A stretch of DNA of 64,000 nt from positions 1-64,000 of the forward strand of contig NZ_RDQE01000012.1 in the NCBI RefSeq assembly GCF_003697845.1, read 5' to 3'. Within the stretch, counting starts at the first letter, position 1, and each line of letters opens with the position of its first letter. Below the pieces are notes generated by a model that was not told where the DNA came from, searched no databases, and saw only the letters and a list, made by a program, of their open reading frames with translations. Below, piece after piece: positions 6,349 through 16,068 of this stretch. The stretch comes from Halobellus captivus (GTDB lineage Archaea; Halobacteriota; Halobacteria; Halobacteriales; Haloferacaceae). The translations under genes were made by a program, and so were the position numbers.

Positions 6349-7815
6349 TCAGGATCGAGTCCCTCTTATTGTCTTGGATGCTTTTGACACCGCTTGGTTG
6401 ACTTCATCGGTTCTGAGAAGGTACAATACGAGCGTATAAGTCAAAATAGCCATAGGAATCGCAGAAGCTAGAAAGAGAAGTCCTCCAAAGAACTGAGTCA
6501 GAGAACTAACAAGAATCCATATAGCTCCTGATGCTCCCACGACTTTCGTACATAATTTGAGTTGATATTCAAATTTCATTATATTTCTACTATAGTTCGC
6601 AATCACACCGGTATATACTATATATGATATAAATGTCGCGATTGCAGCTCCTTGTATCTCCAATTCTGGTATTAGCATGAAATTCAGAATAATATTCACT
6701 AGTGCAGAAAATAGAAGAGCGGTCATCAGAAGTCTTGTTTTTTCTTCTAATTGAATGGGGTACGTGAGAATCTGACCAAGCCCATAAAAAAGAGACCCGA
6801 GGACGATCCAGGGAATAATCACTATAGTGTCATAGTACTCCTGCTCAACATATATTTGAACGAGGTCAGGGCCTATCGCTATCAAACCAACTGCTGCTGG
6901 GACACATAAGAGAATAAATAATCGAATCACCGTCTCGAAGCTCTTCGCCGCCTCTTTCCGACCCTTCGTTTCGAATACGCTCACCACTCTCGGATAAGTG
7001 GCCAATGAGATGAGTGAAAACGTCATAAAAACAACTCTATAGAAAATCTTGTATCCAGCAGCGTAGGTTCCCACTGCTGCAGCCCCTGAAATAACAAACA
7101 ATAAATAGTTGTCCGCGAGCTCGAGAACTCTCCCGCCGATCTGAGCACCAATGAATGGCAATCCGAAACTAGCAGACTGTTTCACCGTGCTAATGTCGAA
7201 GACGAACGACTTGTATAGGCCCTTGTTGTAGAGAATCAGCAATTCAACAATGCTAATCAAGCCAGAACCGATTACTAATCCTAATAGTCCCCCTAGCACA
7301 CCTAACGGGGTATAGATTATCACAGCAGCTGCAATACACAATTGAGCGATGGAGTTCGCACACACAAGCACCGTATATCGTCCAGCTCGATTTTCCGCTC
7401 TGCGAAGCGTGCTGACCAGCGAAAATGTACCCCGTGTTAGGACAAGGATGAGACCAGTTATACTGAATAGCACCCACTTAATTTCAATAGATTGTATAAT
7501 AAAAAATGTTGCTGACACCACAAGCAGTCCTATACCTAAAATGAGGAAGTAAGTGTTCAGAAGAGAAGATACCAACAATGAACTCTCTCCAGTCTGGTGG
7601 TATTTCTCGAAGTATCGTAACAGTGGTTGGCGCAACCATGATAAGACGAGGACTAAGCTGAATGAAACGCCAGTTAGTACTACAGTATACTCGCCATATT
7701 GATCATTTACGAGCAGTCTCGTCAAGACAACAACTGACAGAAAATTAATCAGAGCGGGAACAATTTTGGCGGGCGTGTACCTCAAGACGTCCGAACTGAG
7801 TCCACGATCAAGCAT
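6349..7815 (-). CDS. Oligosaccharide flippase (polysaccharide transporter family)
   Basis: A 488-residue integral membrane protein with about 12-14 hydrophobic segments spread evenly along its length. It starts with LRYTPAKIVPALINFLSVVV, typical of Wzx/MurJ-like exporters of the MOP superfamily, and has family-like segments LPFIGAQIGGRVLELADNYL and QIYVEQEYYDT. It would move lipid-linked oligosaccharide across the membrane. It starts 3 bases after the stop of the upstream AP-superfamily gene, which implies co-transcription. AT-rich codon use matches the rest of the left half of the island. Confidence 0.9.
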   Translation of the reverse strand: MLDRGLSSDVLRYTPAKIVPALINFLSVVVLTRLLVNDQYGEYTVVLTGVSFSLVLVLSWLRQPLLRYFEKYHQTGESSLLVSSLLNTYFLILGIGLLVVSATFFIIQSIEIKWVLFSITGLILVLTRGTFSLVSTLRRAENRAGRYTVLVCANSIAQLCIAAAVIIYTPLGVLGGLLGLVIGSGLISIVELLILYNKGLYKSFVFDISTVKQSASFGLPFIGAQIGGRVLELADNYLLFVISGAAAVGTYAAGYKIFYRVVFMTFSLISLATYPRVVSVFETKGRKEAAKSFETVIRLFILLCVPAAVGLIAIGPDLVQIYVEQEYYDTIVIIPWIVLGSLFYGLGQILTYPIQLEEKTRLLMTALLFSALVNIILNFMLIPELEIQGAAIATFISYIVYTGVIANYSRNIMKFEYQLKLCTKVVGASGAIWILVSSLTQFFGGLLFLASAIPMAILTYTLVLYLLRTDEVNQAVSKASKTIRGTRS

Positions 7816-7818
7816 TAT

Positions 7819-9327
7819 TTAAATATAGCCTAGGTCGCGAAGCGTATCTCTCACCGAATCTTCATATTCTGAGTTGATACCAACAGTTCCAAACGGTTCT
7901 ACAATCTCAAATAGCTTCGATTCTAAGTCTTCTTGATCTTGCAATTCATCCCCGTGTAATGGTATCTCACCGTTGATATCCACTTCCGACATTCTCTCTC
8001 TCCCATCTGAATGTATCGTCAATTTCCGGGCAGAAGAATCATATATCGTCTTTATCTCGAAATCGAGCTCTGAGTAATCTTGTTCTGGGTATTTTTCCAT
8101 AACTCGCTGAATACCGTCGAATGGAGAACCAAGATATTCAGCGACAGCGTAGTCACGTCCTTGCTCGTCTCTCGTTCGGGGCAGAGGTTGCGAATCTAAA
8201 CCAACCTCATCAGATTCGGAAACTCCGAGATTACATACCTGGTCAATGGTGGTGAACAGATCCACGGTCTGCACCAATTCTGAGATACGTTCTCCGCCTG
8301 TATCGCCAGGATAGGAGACTATAAGAGGTACTCGAAGGACTGCATCATTCAGTGAAAGTGAATGCCCCATGCGACCGAAATCACCGATATTCTCGCCGTG
8401 GTCTCCAACAATCACTACCAACGTATCTTTGAGGACTCCGCTCTCATTAAGTGATTTGACAATTTCTGAAATAGCTTGATCAGTTTGGCGCACAGCACCA
8501 TCGTAAAACGATTGAAGTAGCGCGAAGTCTTCATCATCCATATCGACGGCATTTGCATAATTATATAGTCGCGGATCCTGATTCACATCCGAGTACCCCG
8601 AGGTGCTGTGGTTAGGAGGTGCGACTTGTCTCAAAAATCCCTGATCCGGGATATATTTCAAGTGTGTTTCCATCAGGTTAATATATGTAAAGAAGGGTTC
8701 ATCGCTACCAAATACGATAGAATCAAAACTGTTGACGATCGAATTCGTACCTTTCGGCTCTCTTCGGCGATGACCAACGATAGACGTTCCGAGCAGTTTT
8801 GTTGCGAATTTATATGCCAAGTTAGACGCATCCTTGATATCCTTTTCCTCCCACAAGAATCCCGCTAAGTCCTCTACGAACGTTCTTGAAAATCCGTTTG
8901 ACGAAAATGACGACTTGATTTGAGAGTAGTCTGTATCGTTCGGAAACAACCGAGTTGGTATTTCAGTATAGTCAAACCCCGCATTCAGTCCATTTTCCAG
9001 TGTAAGTAGCTGATTCGCAGTCAGACAGTGCGTGGAATAACCCTTCTTGTTAAAGATCTTCGGAAGTGTAGGGATATGATTTGAGATAGAGGGATTACTT
9101 CGGGTTGCCCCATGTTTGCTCGTATAGAGTCCAGTGAACATTGATGCATGTGAGGGAACTGTCCAAGGTGAAGTGGATATCGTGTTCTCGTATACGTGAG
9201 ACTGCTCGGCGAATTCTTCTAAAAATGGGGTCGTATCTCGATCGTAGCCGTATAAAGAGAAGTTTCTGGCCCTGGCAGCATCTGAAACGATGAAAACGAT
9301 ATTAGGATTTACCTCAGTCGTCGTCAT
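7819..9327 (-). CDS. Sulfatase-fold (alkaline phosphatase superfamily) enzyme with Thr at the nucleophile position
   Basis: A 502-residue soluble protein with the AP-superfamily metal sites: Asp16 in VFIVSDAARARN, and GDHGEN with Asp309 and His310. The nucleophile segment is SPWTVPSHASMFTG (residues 53-66). Aligned with sulfatases (CxPSRxxxxTG), the Cys/Ser that becomes formylglycine is Thr56 and the following Arg is His60. Thr nucleophiles are known in phospho- and phosphonotransfer members, so a phosphotransferase or phosphodiesterase acting on the glycan is at least as likely as a sulfatase. It is the first gene of the unit with flippase and methyltransferase. It ends in LRDLGYI, like its paralogue at 13342-14799. 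Confidence 0.85.
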   Translation of the reverse strand: MTTTEVNPNIVFIVSDAARARNFSLYGYDRDTTPFLEEFAEQSHVYENTISTSPWTVPSHASMFTGLYTSKHGATRSNPSISNHIPTLPKIFNKKGYSTHCLTANQLLTLENGLNAGFDYTEIPTRLFPNDTDYSQIKSSFSSNGFSRTFVEDLAGFLWEEKDIKDASNLAYKFATKLLGTSIVGHRRREPKGTNSIVNSFDSIVFGSDEPFFTYINLMETHLKYIPDQGFLRQVAPPNHSTSGYSDVNQDPRLYNYANAVDMDDEDFALLQSFYDGAVRQTDQAISEIVKSLNESGVLKDTLVVIVGDHGENIGDFGRMGHSLSLNDAVLRVPLIVSYPGDTGGERISELVQTVDLFTTIDQVCNLGVSESDEVGLDSQPLPRTRDEQGRDYAVAEYLGSPFDGIQRVMEKYPEQDYSELDFEIKTIYDSSARKLTIHSDGRERMSEVDINGEIPLHGDELQDQEDLESKLFEIVEPFGTVGINSEYEDSVRDTLRDLGYI

Positions 9328-9463
9328 TACATAGATGGGAATCTTTATAACTACTAAAGCATATTGATATCACTAGCTTTGTGAGGTACTAATACTTGGT
9401 AGTCGAGTATATTCAACTGAGACGCAAGGTTGATTATAACGCTAGATTAAGAGGTTTATATTC

Positions 9464-10681
9464 GTGATGAGAGAATATAACAGTCCCGATGTATTTGAAA
9501 AGATAATTAACGGACTTCTTGTACTCTATGTCGTTACATCTCCGCTATACTTTCTTCGCTTAGGGACAAACATCGTTCCTACTGACTTTATTGGAGGAGT
9601 TCTAATCATACTCTGGGTAATACAAAGATCATACAAAAATGATAGAATTCTAATTCATTCTATTTATATTATCCCAGGTCTTCTGTCTGTGATTTCTATA
9701 GCCTCTACAATTTACGCCCCGTATGAACTTGAAGCATTTCCTTCTGGAGTCCTATTGCTGAATTTATGCATGATATCTATTATTATATACAATCGTATAA
9801 TCAAATATTTTCGATACGAAAAAAAAATTATCCAATTAATTATTTTATGGATGATAGGTGCGGTTACTGCAACTATTACTATATTTATTAATGAGATCAT
9901 AAATGTTGGAATGAGGGCAATAGCCCCGTCATATTCATATAGCCATAGGACACAACTTCCTTATCTGCTTGTCGTTACTGCTATTATATCAATTTATCTA
10001 TACAGATACTACGACGTAAGAAATCGGATTTTCGGCAAAATTAGTTCTATTTGTACATACCAATTTTCTATCTTTATATTATTCATTTCAATATCACGTG
10101 GACCTTGGATAGCTCTTACAGGTGTTTTACTCCCATCTTTCCTATTTTATAAGAACATCCGGAAAGATATAATTAAACTAAATATACCTAGTCTAGTTTT
10201 CAGTATAATAGTAGCGATATTCTTTGGACAACTTCAGCGGGTACTTGAGAGAGTAGCATCAATAGTTCAGCCAAACAATACAGAAACTTCTGCTAGATTG
10301 GAGATATATAATGAAGCACTAGATGTAGTATCTTCAAAACCAATGACCGGGATCGGTTGGAATAATTATTCTGTCATATACGATATCGCTGGGAGTGCAC
10401 ATTCCACTTACTTAACTATTAGCTCCGAGTTAGGAATACCTGCTCTCCTATTGTATATTCTTATTCCAATCGTTCTATCACGGGATTGGATGCGGATTGT
10501 ATCATCGGAGAAGCTTAGCTCAACCAATAAGCTTCTATACTTGGCACCCCTGGCAGGGGTACTAGGGCTCCTTGTAGGCCAAGTATTTTCCACGGCCATA
10601 CTATGGTTTCGTGCGTATTGGGTCCTTCTTAGTATTAGTGTCGCCACAATCACGATAGGTTCACATTCTAGTATTCGATAG
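9464..10681 (+). CDS. O-antigen ligase/polymerase-like membrane protein
   Basis: A 405-residue polytopic membrane protein with about 10-11 hydrophobic segments. The family loop is recognisable: KPMTGIGWNNYS followed by AHSTYLTISSELGIPALLL (about residues 288-330), the pattern seen in O-antigen ligases and Wzy-like polymerases. It would join or extend glycan repeat units at the outer face of the membrane. It is the most AT-rich gene in the window by eye, with many ATA and AAT codons, which fits horizontal origin. It is divergent from the AP-superfamily gene across a 136-bp AT-rich promoter region. Confidence 0.8.
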   Translation: MMREYNSPDVFEKIINGLLVLYVVTSPLYFLRLGTNIVPTDFIGGVLIILWVIQRSYKNDRILIHSIYIIPGLLSVISIASTIYAPYELEAFPSGVLLLNLCMISIIIYNRIIKYFRYEKKIIQLIILWMIGAVTATITIFINEIINVGMRAIAPSYSYSHRTQLPYLLVVTAIISIYLYRYYDVRNRIFGKISSICTYQFSIFILFISISRGPWIALTGVLLPSFLFYKNIRKDIIKLNIPSLVFSIIVAIFFGQLQRVLERVASIVQPNNTETSARLEIYNEALDVVSSKPMTGIGWNNYSVIYDIAGSAHSTYLTISSELGIPALLLYILIPIVLSRDWMRIVSSEKLSSTNKLLYLAPLAGVLGLLVGQVFSTAILWFRAYWVLLSISVATITIGSHSSIR

Positions 10682-10699
10682 TATTCTGATGAGTTGACC

Positions 10700-11090
10700 A
10701 CTCTTCGGAGATTGTTGGTCGAGTAGAGCTGTCGCTATGAAAGCGTAGCAGGCAAGGGTGACGCGGCAGTATCATCCGAATTCCAATATTCTCATTTAAA
10801 TTGCTTAGCTCAGAGGTGAGTGTCGCGAACCTGCTCCAGCAGGTTCGCTGGCACGATGACCTCTGCTGCCCGCACTACCGGTCTAAGGCAGTGATCGAAC
10901 ACAGCAGCTACGGGAGTATCAGAGGTATCTCTGTAAGACATTCTTGGGTAGAGGATTGTTGGTCAATTCTCAGCAGGAGCTGGAAAGCAGGCAAGGGTGA
11001 CGCAGTGGCGTCACCCGATGAACAGTGTTCCCTATCAAGATGTTCGTGTCGGAGCGTCGCGCCGCAGATCTGCTGACACAGATTCGCTGG
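10700..11090 (+). mobile_element. Two nested relics of an IS1595-type transposase 5' end
   Basis: The stretch around 10801-10930 reads VANLLQQVRWHDDLCCPHYR, then VIEHSSYGSIRG, matching the N-terminal zinc-binding part of IS1595-type haloarchaeal transposases (usual pattern LLxQxRWRDG, CPxC, IxxGSY). A second start follows at about 11040-11095, MFVSERRAADLLTQIRWCDG. The non-coding leader in front of each also repeats: GCAGGCAAGGGTGACGC occurs near 10750 and near 10990. Both copies break off soon after the start and carry frameshifts. They are dead fragments. Confidence 0.7.
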
Positions 11091-11094
11091 TGTG

Positions 11095-11400
11095 ACGGCA
11101 TAGCGAAGATGGTACTCGTCGCTGTCCCGGTTAAGCACACCGACGAGTCGGAACGCTCGGGTCGTGCTGACGCTCGACTCTCGCTTACGGTCGAATGAGA
11201 GGGTGATTTAGACATCGATTTCCTGTCGCTACAGGTCGTCAAGGACGTCCTACAGCGACTCACCTTCGAGTGAAATACTGCTTCCTCGCCACGTGCAAAG
11301 CTCTTCGACGATCTCGAAGTTCGCGTCATGCTTAACATGTGAGACGAACCAGCCGTCGTTCTGGTCAATACGGTCGAACGGCGGTGTTCAGATAAGCCTG
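11095..11400 (-). mobile_element. Internal relic of an IS4-type (ISH3/ISH51-like) transposase
   Basis: Read on the minus strand from about 11390, the sequence gives FDRIDQNDGWFVSHVKHDAN, then FEIVEELCTWRG, then LSFDRKRESSVSTTRAFRLV, then GVLNRDSDEYHL. This is the central catalytic part of haloarchaeal IS4-type transposases. Several in-frame stops interrupt it (for example after EGES and before RQEIDV). It abuts the IS1595-type relics of the opposite strand, so at least two elements entered here and decayed. From 11400 to 11680 no gene is recognisable. Confidence 0.7.
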
Positions 11401-11681
11401 AGAGTAATATTCGCCAGGAGAACGCCTCTCACGACAGAACCCAGCCGAGAGCAACGATCTGGTGAGGAGAAGTGAAACTGATCGTGGCCGAATCAGCGTT
11501 CGGAATATTCAGCTCGCTCACCTATCAAACGGAGCAATTCACGGACCTCCACAACGATATTACTACAAGTTTTATCTGATCACTACCTACTGAAGAGCAA
11601 CAATTCTTTATACTTGAGTGTGTTGTCACGCATAGACCGCTACCGGTGAACTGATTAGGCCGGCCATACCTCAATTGACTA

Positions 11682-12776
11682 ATGATACGTGTGGCCGCTC
11701 TACTCGGAGTTCTCCGTCATACGACTATCGCGTACGAGATATCCGAGCATATCGGTCAATTCCCTAATATCGAAATGACTGTTATCAGTTATAACGACTC
11801 TTTGATCGATGACTTGGAGATCGAGATCGACACCGATGTTGTGACTGTCAAAACTCTTAATGCCTCTAACCGACTTGACCTGAGAGCTATCTCAGAGTTA
11901 CATGATCTTCTCCGAAATGAGTCCTTCGACCTGCTTCACACCCATCATAACTTTGTGGGATCGCTCGGCTGTATGGTTGCTCCTTCCGATCTGCCGATCA
12001 TCGATACAGAACACGCCAATCACAAGGATCACTATTCAGTCGCACAGAATCTTGTTAATTCTGTAACTCTTGGGCGTGCAAACCGAGTTGTCGCTAACTC
12101 GCAAGCGACACTTGATTCGTTGTATCCACACGAACGGGTACTTGTTCCTTCAAATCAAAGATGTGTGATATACAATGGAGTTGATGTAGATTGGATCGAT
12201 ACCTCCACTAAAGATAAAACATGGAGGACTGATTCCCCACGGGTCACGACAGTTGGGCGATTGATCCCTGTGAAAAACCAAGAGACTCTCATCAATAGCT
12301 TCTCAGCTGTTCTTGACAAGGTACCTGACGCAGAGCTTGTCATTGTTGGTAGTGGACCCAGACAGTCAGCACTTGAAAAGATAGCCGAATCCAACGGAAT
12401 TCAGGATAGTATTACGCTAACGGGCGGAGTGTCCCGAGAAGAAGTATATAATATACTTTATTATTCAGATGTGTTCGCTCTTTCATCGTACTCTGAGGGA
12501 TTCTGTGTCGCATTGCTGGAGGCTATGGCAAGTGGTTGTCCACCTGTCGTCAGTAATATCCCAGTGCTACATGAGGTCGCTGGCGATACGGCTGTGTTCG
12601 TCGATCCTGAGGATACTGAAGGATTCTCAGCCGAAATCACGAGACTACTTGATGATGAAGATCGATATCAGAGATACTCTATAGAGACAAGAGAACGCGC
12701 ACGAACGGTCTTTTCAATAAAGCGAACAGCTGAGGAGTATCTCGATCTCTATCAAGAAGTCGCAGAAGGATCATGA
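11682..12776 (+). CDS. Family 4 glycosyltransferase (GT-B)
   Basis: A 364-residue GT-B enzyme. The N-terminal acceptor domain includes FDLLHTHHNFVGS (about residues 85-97). The C-terminal donor domain includes VTTVGRLIPVKNQETLI, LVIVGSGPR and the E(x)7E motif in SEGFCVALLEAMASGCPPV (about 275-293). Such enzymes transfer a nucleotide-sugar residue with retention. It stands alone, between IS relics upstream and 565 bp of empty AT-rich sequence downstream, so its operon context may have been lost. Composition is moderately AT-rich. Confidence 0.9.
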   Translation: MIRVAALLGVLRHTTIAYEISEHIGQFPNIEMTVISYNDSLIDDLEIEIDTDVVTVKTLNASNRLDLRAISELHDLLRNESFDLLHTHHNFVGSLGCMVAPSDLPIIDTEHANHKDHYSVAQNLVNSVTLGRANRVVANSQATLDSLYPHERVLVPSNQRCVIYNGVDVDWIDTSTKDKTWRTDSPRVTTVGRLIPVKNQETLINSFSAVLDKVPDAELVIVGSGPRQSALEKIAESNGIQDSITLTGGVSREEVYNILYYSDVFALSSYSEGFCVALLEAMASGCPPVVSNIPVLHEVAGDTAVFVDPEDTEGFSAEITRLLDDEDRYQRYSIETRERARTVFSIKRTAEEYLDLYQEVAEGS

Positions 12777-13341
12777 ATGAATCAAACAAATATATCCATA
12801 AATTGAGGAATATTTCGAATGTCCAGTCAATTCACTACTTGAGACAAAATATTCTCCGTAGATCCATTATCGATAATACGAATTAGATGAATAATTATAG
12901 TGGTGTCGATACTGTATTTAGATCAAAAATTGAAAGTATACATATTAAATTAACATTAAATGTAATATTTGGAGCGTTCGTAAATGCTTGAATTCGGTCA
13001 CTCCGGCTCGGTTTCTAGGATCACAATCCTTGACAATTCGTCACTCACAGCCTTAATCGAACGTGGAATGGAGTTGGAAGGATCACGTTTCAATGTACAG
13101 ATCTAAGACTCCACACCCTTTCCTCTATCTCTACGGTCAGCCAGTCTCAGAATAAATCAATAGAGAAATGTAGTTTAAGAGATTCAAACTAGATAAAATC
13201 GGCAGAAAATCTAAGAGAACCGCGATCTAGATGCTCGTAGAAGAGAAATGATAATAGATAGAAGAAAAAATACAATTACCCGAAAAATAATATAATGTAT
13301 GGAAATTCGATGAAAACAAGGCAGAAACGATCTCCCAATCT
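12777..13341. other. Gene-free AT-rich stretch
   Basis: No convincing gene. On the minus strand 12998-13106 gives a 35-codon open stretch ending VSDELSRIVILETEPE that looks protein-like but has no start and no recognised family; it may be a relic. The last 150 bases are very AT-rich and should contain the promoter of the gene starting at 13342. Confidence 0.5.
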
Positions 13342-14799
13342 ATGACCAACATCGCCCTCATCGTAATGGATACCGCCCGGTACGATTCGATACTGGATAC
13401 CCGGGCAAAGCTATCGACCTTCGAGACCCTCCGAGAGGAAGGCACGACATACACCTCCGCGTTCGCGAGTGCCCCGTGGACGCTCCCCTCACACGGAGGG
13501 CTCTTCTCCGGGCGGTACTCGTCGAGACACGGCGCGAGTGCGGCCGCGAAACGCTTCCCGGAGAGCGTTCCCACCGTCGTCGAATCGTTCGCGAACGCCT
13601 CCTACGAGACGGTCGCCGTCTCGAACAACACCTGGATCAGTGACGAGTTCGGGTTCGCCCGTGGGTTCGACACTTTCCGGAAGAACTGGCAGTACATCCA
13701 GTCTGACGTCGACCTCGGGAAGATCGCCCGAGAGGAGGAGGGATTCGACAAGATACGCGGCGTCGCGAGACAGCTGTTCGACGGGAACCCGATCGTCAAC
13801 GCCGCGAACGCGGTATACGGACAGTTCGTCAGGAAGCGGGCCGACGACGACGGCGCGAAGGGGACGAATCGATGGGTGGCCGATTGGCTCGACGACCGCG
13901 ACGACTCGAACCCGTTCTTCCTGTTCATCAACTACCTCGAACCACATCTCGAATATCGCCCACCCGAGGAGTACACGGAGGAGTACCTCCCCGAGGGTGT
14001 GAGCTACGCGGAGGCGATGGAAGTCAATCAGGACGCCTGGACGTACATCGCGAACGACGTCGAGATGACCGAACAGGACTTCGAGATCCTCGAAGGGCTC
14101 TACCACGCGGAGATCGCCTACCTCGACGAGCGCATCGGCGAGCTCCGCCGACTACTGGAGGAGGCGAACGAGTGGGAAGACACCGTCTTCGTCGTCACGG
14201 GCGACCACGGCGAGAACATCGGCGATCACGACCTCATGGACCACCAGTACAGCCTCCACGACACGCTGATCCACGTGCCGCTCGTGATCCACGGGGACGC
14301 GTTCACGGGCGGGGAGACGGTCGACGACCTCGTCCAGTTGACCGACCTCGCGCCGACCCTGCTCGATGCGGCCGGAATCGAGAACGACGAATTCGAAGAA
14401 CAGTCACAGGGCCGGTCGTTCCATCCGGATTCCGAAACCGAACCACGGGAGTACGCCTTCGCCGAATATCTGGCTCCACAACCCTCGATGGAGGCACTCG
14501 AAAAGCGCGTCGGCGATCTACCCGAGGAAGTGTACGAGTACGACCGATCGCTCCGAGCGATCCAGAGCGAGGACTGGAAGTTGATCCGGGGCTCGGATGG
14601 GTCGACCGAACTCTACCACGTTGCCGAGGATCCCGACGAACTGAGGAACCTCACTGCGGATCGTCCTGAGAAAGTCTCCGAACTCGAATCTGAACTCGAC
14701 ACGTGGCTCGACTCGTTCGACCACGCCGACGTAACGGGTGACGTCGACATGAGCGACGAAACCAAAGACCGGCTGGAAGATCTCGGCTACCTTCAGTAG
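13342..14799 (+). CDS. Sulfatase-fold (AP superfamily) enzyme with Thr at the nucleophile position
   Basis: A 485-residue paralogue of the protein encoded at 7819-9327. Metal ligands are visible as Asp10 in IVMDTARYDS and Asp288/His289 in GDHGENIGDHDLM. The nucleophile segment APWTLPSHGGLFSG puts Thr47 where sulfatases have the modified Cys and His51 in place of Arg. The late part ELYHVAEDPDELRNL (about 425-440) is the usual sulfatase C-terminal strand, and the protein ends LEDLGYLQ. The gene is GC-rich, unlike its paralogue, so the two probably arrived separately. Sulfate or phosphate chemistry on the surface glycan is inferred from context only. Confidence 0.85.
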   Translation: MTNIALIVMDTARYDSILDTRAKLSTFETLREEGTTYTSAFASAPWTLPSHGGLFSGRYSSRHGASAAAKRFPESVPTVVESFANASYETVAVSNNTWISDEFGFARGFDTFRKNWQYIQSDVDLGKIAREEEGFDKIRGVARQLFDGNPIVNAANAVYGQFVRKRADDDGAKGTNRWVADWLDDRDDSNPFFLFINYLEPHLEYRPPEEYTEEYLPEGVSYAEAMEVNQDAWTYIANDVEMTEQDFEILEGLYHAEIAYLDERIGELRRLLEEANEWEDTVFVVTGDHGENIGDHDLMDHQYSLHDTLIHVPLVIHGDAFTGGETVDDLVQLTDLAPTLLDAAGIENDEFEEQSQGRSFHPDSETEPREYAFAEYLAPQPSMEALEKRVGDLPEEVYEYDRSLRAIQSEDWKLIRGSDGSTELYHVAEDPDELRNLTADRPEKVSELESELDTWLDSFDHADVTGDVDMSDETKDRLEDLGYLQ

Positions 14800-14899
14800 G
14801 CGATCGACTCCAGACAAGCGGTTATATTACACGTTAGTAAATTCCACAGAACTCAATAAATAACCTATCATAATTATGTTTTAAAGTTCTATTTTGTTT

Positions 14900-16012
14900 C
14901 TAACAGAGTTCAAGGAGTTCTCTTGAAGTCTCTTCTACTGTCTCAGACCACGAAAATTCAGCTTCAACGGTTTTTCGCCCATTCCGTCCATACTCCTCGC
15001 GTGTCTTGTCATTATTGAGGAGACATTTAACCGCGGTACACATACCTTCCGTATCACCCCACTCTACGGTTGCTCCGGCTCCCGAAACGACATTGACGAT
15101 TTGATCCAGATCCGTACACACTACTGGAGTTCCGGATGCCATCGCCTCCATGACGACGCGCGGGAATCCCTCTGCCCTGCTCGGCAGTAGCAACACGTCC
15201 GCCGTCCGGAATATCTTCGGCATATCGTCGTAGTCAACTAGGCCCAGGAACTCCACGGTCGATTCCAGCCCCCGGGCCGCCACGTCCGCTTCGAGCTCCT
15301 CACGAAGCGGTCCGGATCCAACCATGTACAACCGGACGTTGGGATGATCCGCCTGCAGGCGTTCGATCGCATCGATCGCGTGGTGTGGTCCCTTACCCTC
15401 GACGAGCCGTCCAACGAACAACACGCTCGGTACGTCATCGTCGATCAGTTCGCTTGTGAGTCCGTCAGGATGGAACTTCTCTGCGTCCACTCCATTGGTG
15501 ATCACTTCAATGTCGGTCGTAACGCCGATCTCTCTAGTCGCCTCCCGCTCCGCATCCGTGTAACAAAAGACGACATCCGCGCTGTTGAGCGTCCATCGTC
15601 CGATCGTTTTCAGATAGTACGAGAACAACCGATCCGGAGCTGACTGCGAATACAGGGAGTGGTTCGTGATCGCGAGCGGTATATCACCCAACCATCGCTT
15701 CAGCGCCGCGAGGTTCGTGCTAAAGTAGAAGTGGGAGTGGGCGTGGATCACGTCGAACTCTTTCGCTCCGAGGATCCGGCGGGCCGCCGTGACCGAGATC
15801 TCGTTTTTTAAAAGGTTCACCGTCGTGGGACAGTAGACGATCTCGTATCCATGGCGAGTTTCCCGTCGGACTCGATCGACGTCATCCGTCACCTTTAGAA
15901 CGGTCACATCGTGACCCATCGCCGCCTGATCACGACTCATTGCGTGGACGTGGTATTCACCGCCACCGATCTCGTCCGGGTACAACCAGTGGCTCACACG
16001 AAGGATCCGCAT
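14900..16012 (-). CDS. Family 4 glycosyltransferase
   Basis: A 370-residue GT-B enzyme. Start MRILRVSHWLYPDEIGGGEYH, acceptor-domain signature FDVIHAHSHFYFSTNLAAL (about 85-103), donor-domain signature SVLFVGRLVEGKG, and the E(x)7E motif in RAEGFPRVVMEAMASGTPVV (about 280-300). It is the last gene of a minus-strand unit with the polysaccharide deacetylase and formyltransferase genes. A paralogue truncated after about 150 codons lies upstream of that unit at 17755-18294, so this glycosyltransferase was once duplicated. Confidence 0.9.
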   Translation of the reverse strand: MRILRVSHWLYPDEIGGGEYHVHAMSRDQAAMGHDVTVLKVTDDVDRVRRETRHGYEIVYCPTTVNLLKNEISVTAARRILGAKEFDVIHAHSHFYFSTNLAALKRWLGDIPLAITNHSLYSQSAPDRLFSYYLKTIGRWTLNSADVVFCYTDAEREATREIGVTTDIEVITNGVDAEKFHPDGLTSELIDDDVPSVLFVGRLVEGKGPHHAIDAIERLQADHPNVRLYMVGSGPLREELEADVAARGLESTVEFLGLVDYDDMPKIFRTADVLLLPSRAEGFPRVVMEAMASGTPVVCTDLDQIVNVVSGAGATVEWGDTEGMCTAVKCLLNNDKTREEYGRNGRKTVEAEFSWSETVEETSRELLELC

Positions 16013-16068
16013 CTATCGGGTCACCTCGGGAGCATCCGTCCAGAACCTGTCGATACGTCGCTTCCAGG

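Noticed and set aside
12998-13106. Short protein-like frame ending VILETEPE on the minus strand
   Set aside because: No start codon, no family, and the surroundings are AT-rich and gene-free; kept only as a remark under the gene-free stretch.
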